In this document: piece after piece, positions 17,162 through 26,048 of the stretch
Layout: each line of letters starts with the position of its first letter
Position numbering within the stretch: the stretch's first letter is position 1
Source: JBBFMJ01 sp037441225
GTDB lineage: Bacteria > Acidobacteriota > Thermoanaerobaculia > UBA2201
Direction of reading: 5' to 3'
Assembly (NCBI GenBank): GCA_037441225.1
Contig: JBBISU010000018.1
Span: 1-55,747 of the forward strand
Length of the DNA stretch: 55,747 nt
The notes under the pieces: generated by a model
Told to the model about the DNA's origin: nothing
Database searches by the model: none
The model's input: only the letters and a program-made list of their open reading frames with translations
Position numbers and translations under genes: made by a program

Positions 17162-17192
17162 ATCAAAATAGAATACCAGAAATTAAAAAAAT

Positions 17193-19745
17193 TTAAAAGG
17201 GGAAACCAAAGGAAAAATACCATTGAACATCATCATCCCAGGGAACACTTTCAAATTTTTTTGCAATTTCTGTTCTTAAAGGACCAATTGGAGTTAAGAA
17301 AAAGAAACCAAAACCATAACCACCTGAAATATCTTTTATTTTAAAAACTTTATAAGAACTAAAAACCTGGCCAAAATCAGTAAAAATATTAAAACCAAAA
17401 TTTTTACTTAATAGTTGTCTTCCTTCTATATTTAAAAGAAAACTCATATTTCCACCCAAAACAGCTCCATTTATAACCGTATCACCTTCCAATCCAACTG
17501 AATCATAAGAATAAGCTCTTATTGTATTCCTTCCACCCAAGAATAACCTCTCACCAATTGGAACATTTTCTTTTTTATAATTCTTAATGTACCCTAATCT
17601 CACTGAAAAAGCAAAAGTAGTATATTCTCTTGGATTTAAATTAAAGGAATATTGTGTATGGATCTTTAAAAAATTAGTATCTGCAAAGAGAAAGGGAAAG
17701 CTATATTTTGCTTCCATTGAAAAAAAAGAACCTTTTTTTGGGAAAAATATATCATCCCTTGTGTCATTTAAATAAATCAAACTTATTGCAGAAACCTTTT
17801 TTTCTTCTTCTTCCTTTGGGATTGGAAAATTTTCTTTTTTGTCAAATGGAATTTGAATTTGATAATCATACCTCAAAGTTGCTTGTGTTTTTTTGCCATA
17901 ATTCCTTGTGATTTCAACAACTGTTCCCCATCTTTTTAAGGAAAAAGAAGGCCTTTTTTCTATACTTCTATAAGTTCCTAAAAACAGAGGAAATTCTGAA
18001 TTTAAAAAGGTAGGATCACGCATTGAAAGACGCCACATTTGCTGATTTGAAAATAATCTGCCCTCAAAACCTAATATATATCTTTTATTTAAAAAATTTA
18101 TATGACTAAAACTAAATTGCAACCTAAATCTATCATAAGAATCATAACCAATTCCATAAGAATAAGTAATTGGAGGAGCTTCCTTTAATTCAGTTTCAAG
18201 ATTTACAGTATTTTCCTCATCAAAATTGTGAATTGGTTTTATATTTACAGAAGAAAAAAGAGAAGTAGAAAAAAGATTTCCCTGTAATTCAATTAAATTT
18301 TTAAAACTAAAAGGCAAACCTTCTTTTATCTTTACCTCATTTTTTATATCTTCCAAATTAATATTATTTAAACCCTTGTAAATTATTTTATTTATTTTAA
18401 AATTCTCACCTGCTTCAATAATGTAATAAAAAACCCCATCTTCAATTTTAAAAGAAACCTTTGCATAATAAAAACCCTTGTCGTTTAAATTTTTTTGAAG
18501 ATTTTGTAAATCCTTTTCCACATCACTTTTCTTTAAAGGAAGATTTTCTTTTAAATTTAAATCAGGTAGATGAAAACCATCTGGAAAACCTTCAACAATT
18601 AACTTTTTACACATTAACTGTTTTCCTTCATTAATGAAAAAGTTTAAAATAACTTTATTATCTTCAACCTCTTCTTTCAATTTTATTTCCACATCCCAAA
18701 AACCTTTTTCCAAATAAATATATTTTATATAATCTAAAAAATCATTTATCTTTTTATAATCCAAAGGCACATCCTTTTTGAGTAATTTAAAGCCCTTTAA
18801 AATTTCTTCGCCTTTTATGCTTTCATTCCCAAAAAATTTTATTTCTTCAATAATAAATTTTTTGCCTTTATCTAAATCAATTGAGTATTCTTTCCCTCTT
18901 TCAAACTTTATTTTTGCATTTTTATAACCAGCAGTTACTAAACTGTTTATATAATCTTCAAGGATTAAAGGTATTGTTTCAAAACCATAATTTTCATTTT
19001 TTATTTTTTTTATAATTTTTCTCCTTTCCTTAAGTTTGACATTCTTCCCAAAGTTAAATTTTATTTTTTCAGAATTTTTAATTTCAATCTTTAAAAAAAC
19101 ATTATTATCTTCTATTTTTTTTTCTTCCAAAGAAATCTTTAATAAAGGAAATTCTTTTTGATACTTCTTTTCTATCTTATTTATTTTCTTTAAAATTTTT
19201 TCTTCTTCAAAAAAAATTCCTTTAAGTGCCTCCAATTCCTTTATACCAAATCCATTTTTTGATTTTATTTGAACTTCCTTCACTACTAAAGGAGAACCTT
19301 CCTTTACATCTATTTTTAGAATACCTTTATCAAAATTAAAAGAAATCTCTGGATAAAAGTATCCCTTCTTATTTAAATTATATTTAATAGTTTCCTCTAT
19401 TTTATTTTTTAAAACTTTATTGAAAGGTGAATTTTTTAAAAAATCTTTTATTTTTCCACATTTTTTACAATTTAATTTTATTTTTCTTATTTTTGGATAA
19501 CATTTAAAAGAAAAGATTAAATAATTTTTTCCATTTACATTATCTTTGTATGCTTCTATGCTTTCAAAGTATCCAGAAAAATATAGATTTTCAATTGATT
19601 TTTTTATTAAATAATCATCGTATAAATTTCCTTCTTTTATTTCAAGATAAGGATAAGGGTCAAAATTTTTTGGTAAACTTTTAAAATAAATCTCATCTAT
19701 TTTTTCTTGAGCAAAAACTGAGATTGCAAAGATTAAAAAAAAAAT
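17193..19745 (-). CDS. bamA: Outer membrane assembly factor BamA, start obscured by a T10 run
   Basis: Omp85 family: N-terminal POTRA domains, then a C-terminal beta-barrel (about the last 330 residues) with the RGF-like loop GGRNTIRAY and a terminal Phe (FSFGFPF). It inserts outer-membrane proteins. Conventional start codons allow only 696 aa from a GTG at 19283, but the frame is open upstream to 19745 and encodes a signal peptide (FLIFAISVFA before QEK) and further POTRA sequence, giving ~850 aa. As sequenced, this frame begins at ATT right after the protease stop. One extra T in the T10 run (19735-19744) would join it to GTG at 19759, giving NLNKFFFLIFAISVFA and a 14-nt overlap. Confidence 0.9.
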   Translation of the reverse strand: MFFLIFAISVFAQEKIDEIYFKSLPKNFDPYPYLEIKEGNLYDDYLIKKSIENLYFSGYFESIEAYKDNVNGKNYLIFSFKCYPKIRKIKLNCKKCGKIKDFLKNSPFNKVLKNKIEETIKYNLNKKGYFYPEISFNFDKGILKIDVKEGSPLVVKEVQIKSKNGFGIKELEALKGIFFEEEKILKKINKIEKKYQKEFPLLKISLEEKKIEDNNVFLKIEIKNSEKIKFNFGKNVKLKERRKIIKKIKNENYGFETIPLILEDYINSLVTAGYKNAKIKFERGKEYSIDLDKGKKFIIEEIKFFGNESIKGEEILKGFKLLKKDVPLDYKKINDFLDYIKYIYLEKGFWDVEIKLKEEVEDNKVILNFFINEGKQLMCKKLIVEGFPDGFHLPDLNLKENLPLKKSDVEKDLQNLQKNLNDKGFYYAKVSFKIEDGVFYYIIEAGENFKINKIIYKGLNNINLEDIKNEVKIKEGLPFSFKNLIELQGNLFSTSLFSSVNIKPIHNFDEENTVNLETELKEAPPITYSYGIGYDSYDRFRLQFSFSHINFLNKRYILGFEGRLFSNQQMWRLSMRDPTFLNSEFPLFLGTYRSIEKRPSFSLKRWGTVVEITRNYGKKTQATLRYDYQIQIPFDKKENFPIPKEEEEKKVSAISLIYLNDTRDDIFFPKKGSFFSMEAKYSFPFLFADTNFLKIHTQYSFNLNPREYTTFAFSVRLGYIKNYKKENVPIGERLFLGGRNTIRAYSYDSVGLEGDTVINGAVLGGNMSFLLNIEGRQLLSKNFGFNIFTDFGQVFSSYKVFKIKDISGGYGFGFFFLTPIGPLRTEIAKKFESVPWDDDVQWYFSFGFPF

Positions 19746-20984
19746 TTATTTAAATTCACAATGTAAGGGCTTTAATCCAAGGTAATAAAAATAATTTTCA
19801 GAATAATCAAAAATTTGATCTATTTTTAAATAATACTTTTGAGTATTCTCTGGCTGGATAAAAATTACTGAATATTGAGAGTTATTATTATAATCATCAT
19901 TTTCACTTACCTTCGTAGTTCCATCTTCTTTATAAAGGGTAATTATTGTATCAGAGCCACTGGATAAATTGTTTGTATATACAATGTATTTACAATTGGA
20001 ATCCAAATTAAAATAAACCCAGTCAACATCCTGAGCTTTATGTTTTTGAACTTCTCCAAGCTTTAATTCCTTTGCTTCTTGAGGAGAATTGTTTGTTTCA
20101 AATTCATCCTGCCATACAGGTGCTTTATATTGAACATAAGCAGAAGCATATCCAATTTGTAATACACCATAAGCAATATAAGCAAAGCCATCCATCCCCC
20201 AGTCATTTCCCCAGGAATTTTTTATAATCCATGCACCATTTGAACCTAAACTATCATCCCACCCAACTATTGTTATTGCATGGTTTATATCTCCTTCTTC
20301 ATCCAATGTCCAAACTCCACTTTTATAAAACATAAAAGCATCTGAGGCATGCATACCAGCAGCAACAGGACCATAAATCATAAGAGCTGTCTTTATCTCA
20401 TCAATTGAAGGCATATCTGATAAAGATACATAGTTCCAATTAACTATCTTATAAACACCAGTACAATTGTTACATTTTGTATTATCTGAACCAGTGTATG
20501 GCTGACAGGACTCAAGGGCAGCTCCAGGATCTTGAAACATTTCAAAAGCATACCATCCCCCATCACAACTATAACCCCAAGGGTTGCAAGAAATCAATTG
20601 TTGCTCTGATAAATCTTCTGTCTTCCCATCAAACATTAATATAGAAGATTCAAGTGGACCAACAGTTGCAAAAGCCCAGCAAGCACCACAACTTCTTTGA
20701 TTTTTTGCAGAAGTTACATAACCCAATTCTCTATAATCCAATTTATCTGGAAGTTCAAAAAACTTTAGCAATTCAATGTATTTAAGAGATGGATTAAAAT
20801 TTCTTGGAACTTTAAATCCAGTAACTTCTTCCAACCTATATTTTGAAATTTCCGTTATTCCAACTTCAAAGGGAAGATTTTCTTCCTTTACCATTTTTTT
20901 CAATTTAGCAAGATAATCTTCCTTTTCAAAGGAAAATAAACTTAAAGAAAACAAAAATAAAACAAAAAAATATACTCTCTTCAT
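19746..20984 (-). CDS. Exported papain-like cysteine peptidase with C-terminal PPC-like domain
   Basis: 412 aa. A signal peptide (1-18), a short pro-segment, and a C1A domain. The oxyanion Gln96 and nucleophile Cys102 are in NQRSCGACWAF, with SEQQLISC following. His235 is in INHAITIVGW and Asn256 in IIKNSWGNDWG, so the catalytic set is complete. Residues about 290-410 form a PPC-like beta domain (DVDWVYFNLDS, DTIITLYKEDG), common in secreted bacterial proteases. It is upstream of bamA and probably co-transcribed. TATAAT ends 8 nt before the ATG. Confidence 0.93.
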   Translation of the reverse strand: MKRVYFFVLFLFSLSLFSFEKEDYLAKLKKMVKEENLPFEVGITEISKYRLEEVTGFKVPRNFNPSLKYIELLKFFELPDKLDYRELGYVTSAKNQRSCGACWAFATVGPLESSILMFDGKTEDLSEQQLISCNPWGYSCDGGWYAFEMFQDPGAALESCQPYTGSDNTKCNNCTGVYKIVNWNYVSLSDMPSIDEIKTALMIYGPVAAGMHASDAFMFYKSGVWTLDEEGDINHAITIVGWDDSLGSNGAWIIKNSWGNDWGMDGFAYIAYGVLQIGYASAYVQYKAPVWQDEFETNNSPQEAKELKLGEVQKHKAQDVDWVYFNLDSNCKYIVYTNNLSSGSDTIITLYKEDGTTKVSENDDYNNNSQYSVIFIQPENTQKYYLKIDQIFDYSENYFYYLGLKPLHCEFK

Positions 20985-20992
20985 AGTTTTAT

Positions 20993-20998
20993 ATTATA
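20993..20998 (-). promoter_or_regulatory. -10 element of the peptidase-bamA unit
   Basis: TATAAT on the minus strand, 8 nt before the ATG of the papain-like peptidase, with no Shine-Dalgarno sequence between them. The -35 is not clear. The element sits between the desaturase stop and the peptidase start. Confidence 0.4.
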
Positions 20999-21006
20999 AC
21001 ATATCT

Positions 21007-22047
21007 TTATTTCCAAATTTTATAAACCTCTTTATTTTTAAAAATAAAGAGATAAATTAGTTCCATAAAATTATAAGAAATAAGATTTTTCTTTTCATAA
21101 AAAGGTAAAAGTAATCTTTGAAGTTTTGAAAGATTATAAAAAGGAACCATTGGGAAAAGGTGGTGCTCCAGATGGTAATTTGATTTCAGAAATAAAAAAT
21201 CCCAAAAAAAAGAACCAGGGATAAAGGTAGTCCAGCCAATTGGCTCCTGTGAACTTCTTGCGTAATGTTGCCCTAATCTATTTATTCCAAAAAAGAGGGG
21301 GAAAAAAATAAAAAGAGGCAAAAAATACACTTTAAACCAAATAAAATAACCTCCTGAATAAAATAAAAACAAATTTATTAAAAGATGAATAAAAATAAAA
21401 AAGAACCTCTCAATCTTAATTTTTATTTGAATCTTTAAAGGATATTTTTTATTTTCTTTTCTTTGTGCATTAAAATAAATAAAAAACAAAAGAGGTGTAA
21501 AATAAAATAATTTCAAGACCCTTGAATTTTTCTTTGGAGCCAGTTTATCTCTTTTTGGGTCTTCGGTTTCTGAACCCAACTGGGAATGATGATCTAAATG
21601 CCATTTTGTAAATTGGGTAGGAGAAATTGTAGTAGGAAAACTATATAATAATGAAAATACCCTATTCAAAAATAATCTATTTTTTTTAAAAATTAAATTA
21701 TGGAGGGCTTCATGTAAAAGAGTTAAAAAATTAAAAATTGTAAGGCCTGAAAAAGCTGAAAAAAACAAAATTAATAAAAATTTGCTTGTTTTAAATAAAA
21801 TATAAGTTGAAAGTATTAAAAATAGCCATTGCCTTAAAGAATAAAACAGATGAATTAAAGGTTTCTTTTCCTTTAATTTATCTAAATTTTCTTCCCCAAT
21901 CTCTTTTTTTAATTCCCCAATAAGTGTTTTTGTACTTTTTGCCCAAAAATATTCCATTGATTTTAAACAATATTTCAAAAATAAATATTTCTTTAATAAA
22001 TTAAAGGATTTTCGAAAAATAATTTCTCTTGCCCAATTTATTTTCAC
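21007..22047 (-). CDS. Membrane fatty-acid desaturase
   Basis: 346 aa. The three His boxes of acyl-lipid desaturases are present: HEALH (112-116), HLDHH (150-154) and HLEHH (292-296), with QHYARS between. Hydrophobic pairs at about 72-110 and 180-250 fit the four-helix membrane topology. The family uses a di-iron centre and O2 to introduce double bonds or hydroxylate lipids or carotenoids, so the cell meets oxygen. The start is GTG at 22047; an ATG at residue 31 (MEYFWAK) is an alternative, because the first 30 residues are not part of the core domain. Confidence 0.88.
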   Translation of the reverse strand: MKINWAREIIFRKSFNLLKKYLFLKYCLKSMEYFWAKSTKTLIGELKKEIGEENLDKLKEKKPLIHLFYSLRQWLFLILSTYILFKTSKFLLILFFSAFSGLTIFNFLTLLHEALHNLIFKKNRLFLNRVFSLLYSFPTTISPTQFTKWHLDHHSQLGSETEDPKRDKLAPKKNSRVLKLFYFTPLLFFIYFNAQRKENKKYPLKIQIKIKIERFFFIFIHLLINLFLFYSGGYFIWFKVYFLPLFIFFPLFFGINRLGQHYARSSQEPIGWTTFIPGSFFWDFLFLKSNYHLEHHLFPMVPFYNLSKLQRLLLPFYEKKNLISYNFMELIYLFIFKNKEVYKIWK

Positions 22048-22106
22048 TGTAAATCCATTTTTTCATTTTAAACTAAAAATATTTTCATCTAAGATAAAAA
22101 TACCAC

Positions 22107-22135
22107 TTGACAAGGGTATAAAATTTAAGTATAAT
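22107..22135 (+). promoter_or_regulatory. Consensus sigma-70 promoter of the Ytr-like operon
   Basis: TTGACA (22107-22112), a 17-nt spacer and TATAAT (22130-22135) form a perfect consensus, the strongest in the window. The predicted start is near 22142, leaving a leader of about 30 nt with AGGAG (22161-22165) before the ATG at 22172. Confidence 0.85.
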
Positions 22136-22136
22136 G

Positions 22137-22158
22137 CTGTATGATGACACTAATACAG
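22137..22158 (+). promoter_or_regulatory. Operator-like inverted repeat CTGTAT-N10-ATACAG
   Basis: A perfect 6-bp inverted repeat centred just downstream of the -10, over the predicted transcription start. GntR regulators bind such dyads, and a YtrA-type GntR gene is the third gene of the operon, so autoregulation by roadblock or occlusion is likely. This is inference from position and symmetry. Confidence 0.6.
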
Positions 22159-22171
22159 AAAGGAGCTTTTG

Positions 22172-23869
22172 ATGTTTAAGATATTTATTAAAGATTTAAA
22201 ACAAAATTTATTGATTATCTTTATATGCCTCTTAATCCCCTTTTTTGTGCCCTTTATTTCAAATTTATTTTTTAAAGACAACTATGAAGATGCCACATTT
22301 TTTATTTATTTAATCTTATTTTTTTTATTTCTTCCAATTTATATAATTATCCTCTCTTCTACAATTTTTAAAAAAGAAAATCTAAATTTTTTAAAAATTA
22401 TGCCAATAAGTTTTAATAAAATAGTTATATCAAAATTTACCTTTATTATTTTTAATTACCTCATTTTAACAATTACATATTCAAGTTTTTTAGATTTTGA
22501 AAGGATGGAATTTGAAAGATTAGAAATTTATATTTTTTTCATACTTCACATTTATATAGTTCTTATTTTATCCTTCTTATCCTTTTCCTTTTCAAACCTC
22601 TTTAAAACAAACCTTTCAAATTTTTTAACTTTTTTAATATTTTTCTTTAACTTCTTTTCCATTGCTTATGCTTTATTAAAAACTAATGGAAATTTTTTTA
22701 TAAAATATGAAATATATTTATTTTATTTTCTTTTATTTTTATTTTCAATTTTTCTCCTTTACTATTCTTCAAAAATTTTATATTTTTCTAAAAAAATTAG
22801 TGCTTTCAAAAAATTTATCTTTGTTTTTTTGTTCTCTATTCCTGCTATTTATATTTACTTAAAAATTCCTAATTTGTATAAAGAAAGAATTTTAAATAAT
22901 TCTGAATTTTATCCAATAAATGAAAAGGAAATTCTTTTATCCCCCTTCTTTTCCGAAGAAATATACCTTTACAATTTAGAAAATAAAAACATTAATTTAA
23001 TGACAAACTTAATTGGATTAAATATTTATTATCAAGAAAATGAAAAATTATATTTATATGGAAAAGAAACTATCTGTTCATTTTGTAATATCAAATATAA
23101 ATGCTGTCCTTATTACATCTTTAATTTAAAAAATAAAAGCTTAAAAAAAATTGGAACTTATCCTTTCTGGGCTCATTTTATTGAAAAAATTATTATTTGG
23201 AGAGAACCTACAAAAAAAGATTTGCATTACATATCATTTAAAAACGAAGAAAAAAATTTATGTTTTAAGGATTTGGCAATTAAATCTACATTTTTAAAAG
23301 ATGGAATTCTTTATAAAAAATTCGAAGAAGGGGAATATAAAATTTATTATTCTGACTATGATAAAGGCGAAAAAAAAGAATTACTGAAAGGAGATTTTGA
23401 TATTCTATCAAATTGGCTTTTCTCTAATATTTATAAATTTCCAAATGCTTTTGAGAATAATTATGTTTATTTATATAAAGATAAAAAATATTATAAACTT
23501 TTTGCATTAAATGGCATCTTAAGAGATATGGGGAATTTACAGCCCCTTGCTGAATTTGAGGAAAATTATCTTTTAGCAGTAGATGAAAAAAAAGATGAGA
23601 TTATTTTAAAACTTCTTAAAGGAGAAAAATTGATAAAAGAAATTCAAACTTCTTGGAAAAGCTCTTATGTTTACAAAAAGGAATTTTTAAAAAATTATGT
23701 AAAAATTTCATATATAGATAAGAATAATCAATTTCATAAAGCAATTATTTCAATTGAAAAGGATGATATAAAAATTTATAATCTGCCTAAAGATTCATCT
23801 GCATACTTTTTTAATAAAGATGAAAAGTTGTTATTGAAAGAATGGGAATTTTTATTTTCAAAAAAATGA
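22172..23869 (+). CDS. ABC-2-type permease with large C-terminal extracytoplasmic domain (paralog 1)
   Basis: 565 aa as read. Residues 1-235 hold about seven hydrophobic helices in the ABC-2 permease style. Residues 240-565 are soluble, rich in beta strands of the type IYLYNLENKN and YIFNLKNKS, propeller-like, with a Cys cluster (CSFCNIKYKCC). The start is the ATG at 22172 after AGGAG; a TTG precedes it. The gene ends at TGA (23867) right after TCA AAA AAA. In the -1 frame the sequence continues for 19 codons to 23925 (LYFYNFKTGKKEKL), matching the end of paralog 2, so the true product is probably longer. Substrate unknown. Confidence 0.8.
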   Translation: MFKIFIKDLKQNLLIIFICLLIPFFVPFISNLFFKDNYEDATFFIYLILFFLFLPIYIIILSSTIFKKENLNFLKIMPISFNKIVISKFTFIIFNYLILTITYSSFLDFERMEFERLEIYIFFILHIYIVLILSFLSFSFSNLFKTNLSNFLTFLIFFFNFFSIAYALLKTNGNFFIKYEIYLFYFLLFLFSIFLLYYSSKILYFSKKISAFKKFIFVFLFSIPAIYIYLKIPNLYKERILNNSEFYPINEKEILLSPFFSEEIYLYNLENKNINLMTNLIGLNIYYQENEKLYLYGKETICSFCNIKYKCCPYYIFNLKNKSLKKIGTYPFWAHFIEKIIIWREPTKKDLHYISFKNEEKNLCFKDLAIKSTFLKDGILYKKFEEGEYKIYYSDYDKGEKKELLKGDFDILSNWLFSNIYKFPNAFENNYVYLYKDKKYYKLFALNGILRDMGNLQPLAEFEENYLLAVDEKKDEIILKLLKGEKLIKEIQTSWKSSYVYKKEFLKNYVKISYIDKNNQFHKAIISIEKDDIKIYNLPKDSSAYFFNKDEKLLLKEWEFLFSKK

Positions 23870-23940
23870 AGTATCCAAAGTTATATTTTTATAACTTTAA
23901 AACAGGAAAGAAAGAGAAATTGTGATAAAAAGGAGGTTTT

Positions 23941-25683
23941 ATGTGGAATATATTTTTTAAGGATTTAAAAGAAAGAATCTTAACATTCTTTTTTTGTCTT
24001 ATTTTTCCTTCTATTGTTCCAATTATTTCAACTTTATTCTTTAAAAATTTTAAAGAAGATTTAAATTCAATACTTATTTTAACCCTTTACTTTATTTTTC
24101 TTCCCTTTTATTTATCCTTATCTTCTTCAAATTTGCTTTTAAAGGAAAATTTAAATTTAATTAAAAACCTCCCCATCTCTTATAATAAAATTGTCTTTTC
24201 AAAGATATTGTTTTTATTTTTTAACTTTTTAGTTCCAACAACTATATATCTTTTATATTCTTTAAAATATTCAAATTTAGTATTTATTGAAGGATCACTA
24301 ATATTTTTTGTTTTAAATTTTTTTATACTATTTATTTTGTCCTTTTCTTCCTTTTCTTTTACAAATTTATTAAAAAACATTAAAGCAGGTATATTTCTTT
24401 CTTTTCTTCTTTCTTATTTAAATTTATTTGTCTTTTTTAAAATTATTAAAGAAACATCCTTTTATGTTTTGGCTTGTTATGATTTTTATTTTCCCCATAT
24501 CTCTCTAATTCTTTTCTCACTATTTTTTTCTTTATATTCTTCAAAAATGCTTTTAAATAATAGAAAAAATAAATTCTTAAAAAATTTTTTAATCTTTTTC
24601 ATCTTTTTAATTCCAGCTATTTTTATTTTTTTAAAAAAAGAAGGATGGATAAAAGAAAAAATAATCTCAGAAAGCTCAGCTTATCCAATTTATGAAAATA
24701 AAATTTTATTACAAAATTCTTCTGATGTTTATTTATATGATTTAGATAAAAAAGAATTGCTATGGCTTCAAGATTTTTCTAATTTTTATATTACGCAAAT
24801 TGAAAAAGATAAATTTTATTTTATTTTTCCTAAATTTTTAAATAGAAATTTTTGTGGGGAAAAAAAATCTTTAGCTTTATACTATAAGCAAGAACTTAAA
24901 AGAGATAAAAAAGAAAAATTGGGCTTGTTCCCTTATCTTTCATATTTTTTTGAAGATTTTGTTTTTCATCATATATTTTTAGAAAAGTTGGGAAAAAACT
25001 TATATGAATTTATCATAAAAGATATTAAAAATAATAATTGTTTTAAAGATACCTGCCAAAGATTTGTTTTATTAAAGGATGGGATTTTTTATAAAAAATT
25101 TGAAGAAAATTTATTTAATTTTTATTATGTTGAATATAAAAATTTTGAAAAAAAGAAAATATTTACAGGAGATTTTGAACTTTCAAGTTTTTTCTTTTGG
25201 GAAAGAAAAAATGTAAATTTTGCCTTTCTTTCTTCTAAGGAAAAGAAAATGTTTAAGATATATCTTCCTTCAGGAGAAATTTTTGAATTAGGAAAATATT
25301 CTTACCTCTGCCATCTCAAAGGGGATTCTTTTTTGGCAAAGAAAAAAGAAGCAAGAAAAACAAAGATTTATCTTTTTGAAAAAGAAAAAGCAATAAAAGA
25401 ATTTGAATTTCCTTATTCAGACATTTGGATTTTTAAATTTTTAAATAATGAAAAGTATTTGCGTGGATCTTTAGTAGATAAAGAACCAAAAAGATGTGTT
25501 ATAGAAGTAGAAAAAAATAATATAAAAATTTATCCCTTAAAGAGTAATATATTGAATTTTGAATTTTTAAAAAGAGAAGACCAAATTTTAATCCATAAGC
25601 TTATCAAAATTCCTTTTTACGAACAAGAGATAATTAAAACATATTTATATAATTTTAAAAAAGGGAAGGAAAAAAGTTTATGA
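23941..25683 (+). CDS. ABC-2-type permease with large C-terminal extracytoplasmic domain (paralog 2)
   Basis: 580 aa, similar to the preceding gene throughout: same opening (FKDLKE..L.FFCLI.P..VP.ISTLFFK), about seven membrane helices to residue 235, then a ~340-residue beta-rich domain ending YLYNFKKGKEKSL. It is preceded by AAGGAGG and overlaps the GntR gene by 4 nt. The two paralogs probably form a heterodimeric membrane unit with the single ATPase downstream. Family membership is inferred from topology and operon context; I do not recognise the C-terminal domain with certainty. Confidence 0.8.
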   Translation: MWNIFFKDLKERILTFFFCLIFPSIVPIISTLFFKNFKEDLNSILILTLYFIFLPFYLSLSSSNLLLKENLNLIKNLPISYNKIVFSKILFLFFNFLVPTTIYLLYSLKYSNLVFIEGSLIFFVLNFFILFILSFSSFSFTNLLKNIKAGIFLSFLLSYLNLFVFFKIIKETSFYVLACYDFYFPHISLILFSLFFSLYSSKMLLNNRKNKFLKNFLIFFIFLIPAIFIFLKKEGWIKEKIISESSAYPIYENKILLQNSSDVYLYDLDKKELLWLQDFSNFYITQIEKDKFYFIFPKFLNRNFCGEKKSLALYYKQELKRDKKEKLGLFPYLSYFFEDFVFHHIFLEKLGKNLYEFIIKDIKNNNCFKDTCQRFVLLKDGIFYKKFEENLFNFYYVEYKNFEKKKIFTGDFELSSFFFWERKNVNFAFLSSKEKKMFKIYLPSGEIFELGKYSYLCHLKGDSFLAKKKEARKTKIYLFEKEKAIKEFEFPYSDIWIFKFLNNEKYLRGSLVDKEPKRCVIEVEKNNIKIYPLKSNILNFEFLKREDQILIHKLIKIPFYEQEIIKTYLYNFKKGKEKSL

Positions 25684-26048
25684 TAAAGATAAATACTTCA
25701 AATCCAGAACCAATATTTTTACAAATTTCAAAAGGTATAATTGAACTTATTATAGAGGGAACCTTTAAAGAAAATTCAATCATTCCTTCTGTGAGAAGCC
25801 TTGCTTTTGAGCTTAAAGTAAATCCAAATACAGTTCAAAGAGCATATAAAGAATTAGAAAGGGATGGCTGGATAGGTGTTTTAAGGGGCGAAGGATATAT
25901 TGTAAAGGAAATTCCAAAAAAAGGGATTGAAAAATATTTAAAGGAAAAGAAAAATTTGATTGAAAAAGAGCTTTATACATTAAAAAAGATTGGTTTTAAA
26001 AGGGAAGAAATTTTAAATTTAATAAATGAAATATGGAGGGAAAAATGA
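25680..26048 (+). CDS. GntR-family regulator, YtrA subfamily
   Basis: 122 aa. The N-terminal winged helix (about 10-75) has PIFLQISKGIIELI, IPSVRSLAFELKVNPNTVQRAYKELE and the wing GVLRGEGYIV. Only a short C-terminal helical tail follows, as in YtrA regulators, which control ABC exporter operons. It is translationally coupled on both sides (ATGA overlaps). The likely target is the inverted repeat at 22137-22158. Confidence 0.93.
   Translation: MIKINTSNPEPIFLQISKGIIELIIEGTFKENSIIPSVRSLAFELKVNPNTVQRAYKELERDGWIGVLRGEGYIVKEIPKKGIEKYLKEKKNLIEKELYTLKKIGFKREEILNLINEIWREK

Noticed and set aside
15794..17193. glmS ribozyme or riboswitch upstream of glmS/glmU
   Set aside because: glmS follows glmU with no spacer, and the glmU start is preceded by a -10-like element at 8 nt, leaving no leader that could fold.
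17193..19283. bamA as a 696-residue protein starting at GTG 19283
   Set aside because: This start would remove the signal peptide and the first POTRA sequence, although the frame stays open and coding-like for 154 codons upstream.
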